Source of the DNA: Dehalococcoidia bacterium
GTDB lineage: Bacteria > Chloroflexota > Dehalococcoidia > UBA1151 > UBA1328
NCBI GenBank assembly: GCA_030745955.1
Contig: JASLNQ010000035.1
Span: 1-7,629, forward strand
Length of the DNA: 7,629 bases
Direction: 5' to 3'
Shown: positions 1-5,091 of the stretch, in pieces
Position numbering within the stretch: the first letter of the stretch is position 1
Layout: every line of letters starts with the position of its first letter
Position numbers and translations under genes: made by a program
Notes under the pieces: generated by a model
The model's database searches: none
Seen by the model: only the letters and a program-made list of their open reading frames with translations
What the model was told of the DNA's origin: nothing

Positions 1-821
1 CGTTCGGAGTGGCCGGTGATAAAAACAATCTTCTTCTGCCGGATCTGGTTAATTACGAGCAGTCCCGTGACAAGCTGCTGCTCGGTGAATATGTTAGGAC
101 TCACGCCTGGGTCCCGGCCAACTACTACCTCGGCCCGCTGGCTGTTAACCCCGACGATGGCCAGGGCAGGGAACTGGGTGACACCGAGTCCCGTCGCAAC
201 ATTCGGGTTCAACTCCGGGTCGACGCGCTCCCAGGTCAGGTCGTAGACGCTCGAGCGCCGCTGGAACTCGCTCAGCATGTCCTGGGTGTCCCGCCACGCC
301 GCAGCGTCTGCTGCCGAATCGATGACGAAGAAAGCCGTGATTTTCACGGGTTCGTTCAAATTTTCCAGCGTGTTCACAACCTGCTCTTCGAGGAGGAACT
401 GCTTGGTCGCCGTGGTGTCAATGCGCAACCAACCGGCGGGGTTTGGCCGGTCGGTCGCCCAGAAGAGCATGTAGTTAACGACTACCGCTATCGTCACGAA
501 CGTGATGAACACAATCGCAGTGTTGAACCCGTACCTGCCCCGGCGGCCAAACACCGCCTGCCGGACGGTCGCGAGCGAGATGATCGCGTCGATGAGCAGC
601 AGTCCCAAACCGACGCCCATCACGATGAATGACGGCCCTTCGAGGCCACGCAGGAAGATCCATATCAACGCGCCGAACACGATCGCACCGACGCCAACCA
701 GGGCGATGGCCTGCCGGATCGACCTTGTGTTGTTCCTCAGAATTTCGAGGAACGGAGTCTTCTGATGGATGGAATCGGGTGATGGCCGGCTATCGGGCCT
801 GTTCTGCTGCTCTGTGGACAT
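1..821 (-). CDS. GldG-like ABC transporter auxiliary membrane protein (3' end beyond the left edge)
   Basis: Reading leftward from the ATG at 821-819, the frame stays open for 273 codons to the window edge, so the C-terminal part is missing. The triplet just before the ATG is an in-frame TAG, so no earlier start is possible. A weak TAGG lies 7 bases upstream. Three hydrophobic segments are visible at about residues 37-57, 64-85 and 101-121, which would place the rest outside the cytoplasm. The soluble part carries marks of the GldG/ABC_transp_aux family: IDTTATKQFLLEEQ (134-147), EPVKITAFF (157-165) and KKIVFITGHSE (263-273). GldG is known as the partner of GldA and GldF in gliding bacteria, but homologues occur widely in non-gliders, so gliding should not be assumed. 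The gene follows the permease after 8 bases. Its substrate is unknown. The family call is fairly secure; the helix count comes from reading hydrophobicity by eye. Confidence 0.85.
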   Translation of the reverse strand, partial: MSTEQQNRPDSRPSPDSIHQKTPFLEILRNNTRSIRQAIALVGVGAIVFGALIWIFLRGLEGPSFIVMGVGLGLLLIDAIISLATVRQAVFGRRGRYGFNTAIVFITFVTIAVVVNYMLFWATDRPNPAGWLRIDTTATKQFLLEEQVVNTLENLNEPVKITAFFVIDSAADAAAWRDTQDMLSEFQRRSSVYDLTWERVDPELNPNVATGLGVTQFPALAIVGVNSQRAEVVVGRDPGVSPNIFTEQQLVTGLLVINQIRQKKIVFITGHSE

Positions 822-829
822 CTACCGGC

Positions 830-1591
830 CTAGCGCCATCGCCTTGCTTCCAGCACGAGGACCGTCAGGAGCAAGAACACTGCTGTCAATGAGAAGTAGT
901 ACGCGATATCGGTGAGAGAGATGATCCCCCGGGCAAAGTCGGCAAAATGACCGCTCTCAGCGACCCCGAAACTATCGAGATCGAAAACCGAGAACGAAGC
1001 CCCGAGCTGGAAACCATCGAGGACCTCGGCTGCCAGACCCGACAAACGTTCGCTAACGAAGTCAATGATCGTGAGTGCAGTCAGCACTCCCGATCCCACG
1101 ACGAGGCCAACGATTTGGTTGCTGCTCAGCGATGAGGCAAAAAGCCCGACCGCCAACGTAGCCGCGGCATACATCGTCAGGCCAAAGAATCCGCTCAGGA
1201 GCGGGCCGATATCGGGATCGCCGTACACGAAGAGCACAAGGACAAAGTAAAGCGATGCCGCAATCATGATCATCGTCATGACGAACGCAGCAATGAACTT
1301 GCCCATGACTATCTCGAACTCGCGCAATGGCGAGGTAAGCAACAATTCCAGGGTCCCGAGCTTCTGCTCTTCAGCGATGAGCCGCATCGTTAGCGCCGGC
1401 GACATGAAAATCATAAAGAAAACAGCGCCGGCAAGGTAACCGCGGATACTGGCCTCAGCGAACGCATCGGAGACCGAAGCAACGAAGAAGAACCCGGTGA
1501 TGGCCAGGAACGCAGCTGATACCACGTAGGCCATGGGCGATGCAAAATATGTGCGGATTTCTTTACCCGCAATAACGGCTATGAAACGCAA
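830..1591 (-). CDS. ABC-2 type transporter permease, GldF-like
   Basis: This 253-residue protein is the membrane-spanning subunit of an ABC-2 exporter in the inner membrane. It pairs with the ATPase immediately upstream and probably with the GldG-like protein downstream. Six hydrophobic segments fall at roughly residues 19-40, 52-70, 97-121, 130-152, 158-178 and 227-247. The N-terminus has the family's KEIRTYFASPMAYVV pattern (10-24), and the first cytoplasmic loop has TMRLIAEEQKLGTLELLLTSP (68-88), the usual coupling-helix signature of GldF-type permeases. The start is TTG at 1591-1589, only 3 bases after the ATPase stop (TAA at 1597-1595), so translational coupling is likely; only a weak GAG lies upstream. 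No better start exists, because the first internal Met (20) would cut into the conserved N-terminal motif. Length is normal for the family. The transported substrate cannot be read from the sequence. Confidence 0.92.
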   Translation of the reverse strand: MRFIAVIAGKEIRTYFASPMAYVVSAAFLAITGFFFVASVSDAFAEASIRGYLAGAVFFMIFMSPALTMRLIAEEQKLGTLELLLTSPLREFEIVMGKFIAAFVMTMIMIAASLYFVLVLFVYGDPDIGPLLSGFFGLTMYAAATLAVGLFASSLSSNQIVGLVVGSGVLTALTIIDFVSERLSGLAAEVLDGFQLGASFSVFDLDSFGVAESGHFADFARGIISLTDIAYYFSLTAVFLLLTVLVLEARRWR

Positions 1592-1594
1592 TTC

Positions 1595-2566
1595 TTACTC
1601 GTCTAGGTTCTCTTCTGTCGTCAGTTCGAGGAAGATCTCCTCGAGGGTCATCGGCAGGGGTGTCAGGTTCGTCAGTCCCCATCCGTTACCGACGACCGTC
1701 TTTGCGATCAACTCGGCGGCGTGGGAGTTTGGTTGTGCATCGACGATGAACGGTGTGAAGTCTTCGCGCTCACCGCGCTGGACCACCGAGACGCGTTGGT
1801 CCGACCGTGCATCAATCACAATTGAAAGGTCTCGCATCGCGCTGATGAACTCAGGACTATCGACCCCACGAATGCTGATCTCAATCCGCTCGGCATGCTG
1901 GAGTTTTTCAGACAGCGACTCCGGGTCGTCATCCGCCACCACCCGGCCTTCGTTGATAACCAGCACGCGCTTGCAGATTGCGCTGACCTCGGGAAGAATG
2001 TGGGAACTGAGCAGCATCGTGTGCTCCCGTCCCAGGTCGTTGATCAATTCGCGGGTTTCTACAACCTGAATCGGGTCGATACCGATAGTCGGCTCGTCCA
2101 GGATCAGCACGTCCGGCTCGTGCAGGATCGCCTGCGCAATCCCGGTCCGCTGCCGGTATCCCTTCGACAGGCGCCCAACCAGCGTGTTCCGGTACTCGCC
2201 AAGCCTGACCATGTCGATCACCAGCGGCAGGCGCTCCTTGACCCAGCCCGGGTTCATACCCCGGATCTCCCCCATATAAGTGAGGTAGTCGGTGACCGTC
2301 ATGTCGAGGTAGAGCGGGACGGTCTCGGGGAGATAGCCAATGTGTCGCCGCACATCGAGAGAGTGAGTCACAACGTCGTACCCGGAAACTTTGACATCAC
2401 CCTCGGTCGGGGGAGTGAAACCGGTCACCACCCGCATCGTCGTGGTCTTGCCGGCGCCATTTGGCCCGAGAAAGCCAACGATTTCACCCTTGAGCACCTC
2501 AAAAGATACGTCGATGACGGCCGGGAAGGGGCCGTAACTTTTCGACATGTGCTCGATCTTGATCAA
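1595..2566 (-). CDS. ABC transporter ATP-binding protein, GldA/NatA-like
   Basis: This 323-residue cytoplasmic ATPase powers the ABC-2 exporter encoded by the next genes. Walker A is GPNGAGKTT (34-42), the ABC signature is LSKGY (133-137), Walker B is VLILDEPT (153-160) and the switch histidine is H189 in SSHILPE. The Q-loop region reads GYLPETVPLY (77-86), with Glu where many ABC proteins have Gln; this GYLPE form is usual in the GldA/DrrA group and does not suggest a defect. After about residue 220 comes the C-terminal accessory domain of exporter ATPases, ending in TPLPMTLEEIFLELT (302-316). The start is TTG at 2566-2564, backed by a GGAG seven bases upstream; the next Met (7) would remove the first beta strand. 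It is the first gene of the three-gene leftward operon and diverges from the cysteine desulfurase. Substrate unknown. Confidence 0.95.
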   Translation of the reverse strand: MIKIEHMSKSYGPFPAVIDVSFEVLKGEIVGFLGPNGAGKTTTMRVVTGFTPPTEGDVKVSGYDVVTHSLDVRRHIGYLPETVPLYLDMTVTDYLTYMGEIRGMNPGWVKERLPLVIDMVRLGEYRNTLVGRLSKGYRQRTGIAQAILHEPDVLILDEPTIGIDPIQVVETRELINDLGREHTMLLSSHILPEVSAICKRVLVINEGRVVADDDPESLSEKLQHAERIEISIRGVDSPEFISAMRDLSIVIDARSDQRVSVVQRGEREDFTPFIVDAQPNSHAAELIAKTVVGNGWGLTNLTPLPMTLEEIFLELTTEENLDE

Positions 2567-2573
2567 CTAAGGA

Positions 2574-2577
2574 CTCC
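2574..2577 (-). promoter_or_regulatory. Shine-Dalgarno site of the ABC ATPase gene
   Basis: On the minus strand GGAG occurs here with 7 bases between it and the TTG at 2566-2564. This spacing supports the TTG as the true start over the internal ATG six codons later, which has no comparable site. Confidence 0.6.
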
Positions 2578-2623
2578 GGTTCCAGTTGCGCCACAAACAG
2601 TTCATTCTGCCAAACTTAAATGC

Positions 2624-2640
2624 GCCGTGGGTCACACGGC
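2624..2640. repeat. Inverted repeat GCCGTG-N5-CACGGC in the divergent spacer
   Basis: Two perfect 6-base arms (2624-2629 and 2635-2640) flank the 5 bases GGTCA. The centre lies 66 bases from the ATPase start codon and 136 from the desulfurase ATG. The size and symmetry fit a binding site for a dimeric repressor or activator. It could equally be a small stem-loop in the ATPase leader RNA. It is not followed by a T tract on either strand, so a terminator is unlikely. No regulator gene is present in the window, and a 6-base repeat can arise by chance. Confidence 0.35.
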
Positions 2641-2723
2641 ACATGGATACGGCAGTTCTCGTTACGCGGATTTCAAACCTGAGTATGTTATCCAAGCGAA
2701 TTCCTGACGGCTACACGTTTTCG

Positions 2724-2749
2724 TTGACAACTTTGGCTCAATAATAAAA
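2724..2749 (+). promoter_or_regulatory. Possible promoter of the cysteine desulfurase gene
   Basis: A perfect -35 hexamer TTGACA (2724-2729) is followed by an AT-rich stretch (2740-2749). The match to a -10 element is poor: TAAAAG (2745-2750) sits at a 15-base spacing, and AATAAT (2740-2745) only 10 bases after the -35. The start of transcription would be very close to the ATG at 2768, leaving a short leader. This is suggestive only. Confidence 0.3.
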
Positions 2750-2767
2750 GGGTTGGTACCAGGGACC

Positions 2768-3967
2768 ATGGTTTCGAACGACGACCGAATCAACTATCTC
2801 GACCACGCCGCGACGACCCCGGTGCGTGAAGAGGTGCTCGAAAAGATGCTGCCCTACTTCACCCAGAAGTTCGGGAACCCTTCAAGTTTGTACGCACTCG
2901 CCGGAGAGGCGCGCTTCGGCCTCGACGAAGCCCGCGAGCAAGTGGCGGCAGTGCTGGGATCGAGACCGGGCGAGATCGTGTTTACGGGCGGCGGCTCGGA
3001 ATCGAACAACACGGCAATCAAAGGCACCGCAGCCGCGCGGTCGTTCCGGGGGCGACCTCGTGGGCACATCATCACAACCGCGATCGAGCATCACGCCGTC
3101 ATACACCCTGTCGAGCAGCTCGAAAAGATGGGCTACGCAACCACCTACGTCGGCGTCGATGCAGCCGGGCGAGTGGATCCAGACGAGTTCGCCACCGCGG
3201 TCCGCCCCGACACGTTTCTCGCAAGCGTGATACTCGTCAACAACGAGGTCGGGACAATCCAGGACCTGGCCGGAATCTCGAAACGCGTACGCGCCGCCGC
3301 CGACCGCCATGGCACCTCCGTCCTGGTTCACACCGACGCCGTCCAGGCCGCCGGGAAGCTGCCGCTCGACGTAAACGACCTGGGGGTCGATCTGTTAAGC
3401 CTGTCCGGTCACAAAATCTACGGTCCCAAGGGCGTTGGCGTCCTTGTCGTCCGCCGGGGCACCGAACTGGAACCGCTAATTGCCGGCGGCGGCCAGGAAC
3501 GGCAGATGCGATCGGGCACAGAAAACGTCGCCTTGATCGCCGGCATGGGCGAAGCACTGACACTCTCCGAAGCCGAACGTCCCGCCAGCCGCGACCACAT
3601 GCAAAAACTTTCAACCCGCCTGGTCGAGGGGATAGCAGAACGAATTCCCGACTCCCACTTCAATGGCCACCCTGCCGAGCGGGTCCCCGAAATTGCCAAC
3701 TTTTCGTTCCCCGGTGTGGAAGGCGAACCGGTCCTGCTGGGACTCGATTTCAAGGGTATTGCCGCTTCCAGTGGAAGCGCCTGCAGCTCGGCCTCACTCG
3801 ATCCCTCCCACGTGCTGCTGGCAATGGGACTCAGCCCCGAAGCAGCGATGGGCAGCGTGCGGATCTCGCTGGGGCGCGAGACAACCGAAACCGACATCGA
3901 CGACGTACTACAGGCGCTGCCCGAGGTGCTCGACCAGCTTGGAACCTTCCCGGCGGCCAAAAACTGA
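2768..3967 (+). CDS. iscS: Cysteine desulfurase, IscS/NifS family
   Basis: This 399-residue cytoplasmic PLP enzyme takes sulfur from L-cysteine, leaving alanine, and carries it as a persulfide for Fe-S cluster assembly or tRNA thiolation. YLDHAATTPV (10-19) opens the fold. GGGSESNN (74-81) binds the PLP phosphate, EHHA (107-110) has the ring-stacking His, and HTDAVQAAGK (188-197) has the Asp contacting the pyridine nitrogen. SGHKIYGPKG (213-222) contains the Schiff-base Lys216, and SGSACSSASLDPSHVL (335-350) contains the catalytic Cys339 on the long loop of group I enzymes. That loop is closest to IscS, but the symbol is tentative because no iscU, iscR or mnmA is in view to fix the role. ATG at 2768 is preferred, with AGGG 3 bases upstream. 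A TTG at 2753 would add five residues, but AAGGG abuts it with no spacing. Length is normal and all key residues are present. Confidence 0.94.
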   Translation: MVSNDDRINYLDHAATTPVREEVLEKMLPYFTQKFGNPSSLYALAGEARFGLDEAREQVAAVLGSRPGEIVFTGGGSESNNTAIKGTAAARSFRGRPRGHIITTAIEHHAVIHPVEQLEKMGYATTYVGVDAAGRVDPDEFATAVRPDTFLASVILVNNEVGTIQDLAGISKRVRAAADRHGTSVLVHTDAVQAAGKLPLDVNDLGVDLLSLSGHKIYGPKGVGVLVVRRGTELEPLIAGGGQERQMRSGTENVALIAGMGEALTLSEAERPASRDHMQKLSTRLVEGIAERIPDSHFNGHPAERVPEIANFSFPGVEGEPVLLGLDFKGIAASSGSACSSASLDPSHVLLAMGLSPEAAMGSVRISLGRETTETDIDDVLQALPEVLDQLGTFPAAKN

Positions 3968-4006
3968 AAACCGGCCCGAATTCGCCCATTCGTCGAGAAC
4001 CCGGCG

Positions 4007-4029
4007 ATAATTAGTACTTCGATATAAAT
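4007..4029 (+). promoter_or_regulatory. AT-rich stretch, possible promoter for the gene at 4105
   Basis: In the 137-base gap after the desulfurase stop, GATAAT (4007-4012) and TATAAA (4023-4028) both resemble -10 hexamers in an otherwise GC-rich sequence. No good -35 lies 16-18 bases ahead of either. There is also no clear terminator after the desulfurase, so read-through from that gene is equally possible. The rest of the gap (3968-4006) shows only a GAATTC-centred palindrome of no evident role. Confidence 0.28.
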
Positions 4030-4067
4030 AACGGTGCGCCGGTGTGTGCACCTCATGTACTCTCGCT

Positions 4068-4089
4068 TTCCGGTCCCGGAAGGTCCGGG
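4068..4089 (+). repeat. Overlapping inverted repeats in the leader of the gene at 4105
   Basis: Two stem-loops share one arm. TTCCGG (4068-4073) can pair with CCGGAA (4076-4081), and CCCGGA (4075-4080) can pair perfectly with TCCGGG (4084-4089) around a 3-base AGG loop. They cannot form together. The second ends 5 bases before the GGAG ribosome-binding site. The three related blocks could be an operator with repeated half-sites or competing RNA hairpins that affect initiation. A chance cluster in GC-rich DNA is possible. No T tract follows, so it is not a standard terminator. Confidence 0.4.
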
Positions 4090-4094
4090 GCTTT

Positions 4095-4098
4095 GGAG
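4095..4098 (+). promoter_or_regulatory. Shine-Dalgarno site of the gene at 4105
   Basis: GGAG lies 6 bases before the ATG at 4105, a standard spacing. Another ATG at 4101 is out of frame and meets a stop after three codons (ATG-AAT-GAC-TGA), so 4105 is the start. Confidence 0.7.
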
Positions 4099-4104
4099 TA
4101 ATGA

Positions 4105-5040
4105 ATGACTGAAGAGAACCGAAACGAAAAGGAAACCACAGACGAGGCCGTGCCTGCGGATGAAACCGGCCCCATGCCCGCGGTGGCCGATAATGGCGTC
4201 CCCGTCACGACCGCGTTCGGCGAAGATGCGACCAGCACATTTCCCGGGCAGGTCCGGGCCGCACTCGAATATGCCGGCGAAAACAAGTACGAATACGGCC
4301 CCCGGATGCGTGATGTCGACCTGACCTGGGATGTCGTTTCTGCCGAGACCATGGCGAACGACATTGTGCGGGTGCGGCTCGAATACTCCCCGACCACCAG
4401 CTTCCGCGGTGAGCCGGGTGTCGAGTACATGGATATCGACGCCTCTGGCGTAATCCTCGCGAGGCGCCAGATCCGTGTCCCCAAAGAGAACAAACCAGTG
4501 GTCCTCATGGGCATCACCGCGTTCTCCGTCGTTCTTGCAGTACTGCTTATCTCGCTGATGACCGTCTTCAAGTCTGATGCCGGCGATCCGCTGTACGTGG
4601 CGGGACGAACGCTCTGGATCAGGGCGGAACGTCCAAAGGCACAGGAGTTCATCGTCTACACGGGGTCCGACACCTCGGGCGTCCTCAAGACATGGGCGAT
4701 CATCCCGGCCGACAACGTGAACAACAACCTCGCTTTCGTCGAAGTGACACTCATCAACCAGACCTCCGGTGCAGTCAGCCTGGTGATCGACGAAGATGCG
4801 GCGAGTCTGCTCGATGGCAACAGGGTCCGATATCAGCCCATGGACACGATCTCGGCTGCCAAAATATCCGAAACCAATGCACGGTTCAACGTGTCCGGAT
4901 TCCTACCGATGTGGGGTTCGATCCAGCTCAACAAGAACGAGGAAGTGACCGGCATGCTCGTATTTGAGGTGCCAAAGGGCTCCTCGTACAGTGAATTCCG
5001 CTGGAACGCATCCGATTCGGCAATAATTCGATACCCGTAA
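4105..5040 (+). CDS. Single-pass membrane protein with cytoplasmic Chloroflexota-type domain and external DUF4352-like domain
   Basis: I do not recognise a named gene. The 311-residue product begins with an acidic, probably disordered stretch (1-45). A domain at about 48-125 follows, with LEYAGENKYEYGPRMRD, DLTWDVVSA and SFRGEPGVEYMDID; I recall this pattern (a W-VVS strand, then FRG-PGVE) from many Chloroflexota proteins, without known function. Basic residues RRQIRVPKENK precede one hydrophobic helix at 131-155, so the N-terminus should be inside and the C-terminus outside. The external part (about 165-311) looks like an immunoglobulin-type beta domain of the DUF4352 kind: AFVEVTLINQTSG (210-222), then GSIQLNKNEEVTGMLVFEVPKG (271-292), the usual strand, basic turn and F-VPKG pattern. 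No signal-peptide cleavage site is seen. The strong GGAG supports the start. It sits between the cysteine desulfurase and mutS, which does not explain its role. A sensor or scaffold linking outside to inside is a guess. Confidence 0.8.
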   Translation: MTEENRNEKETTDEAVPADETGPMPAVADNGVPVTTAFGEDATSTFPGQVRAALEYAGENKYEYGPRMRDVDLTWDVVSAETMANDIVRVRLEYSPTTSFRGEPGVEYMDIDASGVILARRQIRVPKENKPVVLMGITAFSVVLAVLLISLMTVFKSDAGDPLYVAGRTLWIRAERPKAQEFIVYTGSDTSGVLKTWAIIPADNVNNNLAFVEVTLINQTSGAVSLVIDEDAASLLDGNRVRYQPMDTISAAKISETNARFNVSGFLPMWGSIQLNKNEEVTGMLVFEVPKGSSYSEFRWNASDSAIIRYP

Positions 5041-5061
5041 ACGCCACTTTTTTCTGAACAC

Positions 5062-5088
5062 GGCCCGTATTCGAGCTAGAATCGGGCC
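5062..5088 (+). promoter_or_regulatory. Bulged stem-loop immediately upstream of the mutS start codon
   Basis: GGCCCG (5062-5067) pairs with CGGGCC (5083-5088), and ATTC (5069-5072) pairs with GAAT (5079-5082). This gives a 10-bp stem with a single bulged T at 5068 and a six-base loop GAGCTA (5073-5078). Only AGG (5089-5091) separates it from the mutS ATG. No T tract follows on the plus strand; a six-T run (5048-5053) precedes it instead, so it is not a normal rho-independent terminator in either direction. If it forms in the mRNA, it would occupy the region where a ribosome-binding site should be. Its role as a control element is inference. Confidence 0.55.
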
Positions 5089-5091
5089 AGG

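Larger units (their letters stand above)
2567..2767. promoter_or_regulatory. Divergent intergenic region between the ABC operon and the cysteine desulfurase gene
   Basis: These 201 bases separate two divergently transcribed genes, so promoters for both directions should lie here. The sequence is more AT-rich than the flanking genes, notably near 2611-2620, 2671-2690 and 2740-2749. It contains one clean inverted repeat (2624-2640) and one perfect TTGACA hexamer (2724-2729, plus strand). I could not find a convincing leftward promoter. A 20-codon reading frame (2620-2682, plus) has no ribosome-binding site and is not called. No riboswitch fold or tRNA was recognised. Confidence 0.6.

Noticed and set aside
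77..86. Glu in place of the Q-loop Gln in the ATPase (residues 77-86 of the protein at 1595-2566, minus strand), considered as a sign of an inactive ATPase
   Set aside because: GYLPE is a common form in GldA/DrrA-type exporter ATPases, and Walker A, Walker B, signature and switch His are all intact. The coordinates given are residue numbers.
9..632. 207-codon plus-strand open frame
   Set aside because: It lies antisense to the GldG-like gene, whose protein has clear family motifs. The plus-strand translation is rich in Arg, Asp, Val and Glu and resembles no fold; it is a shadow of GC-rich codons.
1533..2069. 178-codon plus-strand open frame
   Set aside because: Antisense to the permease start and the C-terminal half of the ATPase. 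The product is Ser/Arg-rich low-complexity sequence typical of antisense frames.
2620..2682. 20-codon reading frame in the divergent spacer, possible leader peptide
   Set aside because: No ribosome-binding site precedes it, it ends well before the desulfurase gene, and it lacks runs of a regulatory amino acid.
1895..2707. 270-codon plus-strand open frame running from inside the ATPase gene into the divergent spacer
   Set aside because: It covers the ATPase in antisense, including its Walker motifs. The translation is rich in His, Arg and Val and has no recognisable domain.
3418..4056. 212-codon minus-strand open frame over the cysteine desulfurase and its downstream gap
   Set aside because: Antisense to the catalytic Cys and PLP-Lys regions of a clear enzyme; the translation is Ser/Arg/Pro-rich without motifs.
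4053..4652. 199-codon minus-strand open frame
   Set aside because: Antisense to the gene at 4105, which has a strong ribosome-binding site, a membrane helix and domain-like patterns; the minus-strand product is Ser/Thr-rich with none.
5047..5088. T tract plus hairpin after the gene at 4105, considered as a rho-independent terminator
   Set aside because: The six-T run comes before the hairpin on the plus strand and reads as A's after it on the minus strand, so the order is wrong for termination in both directions.
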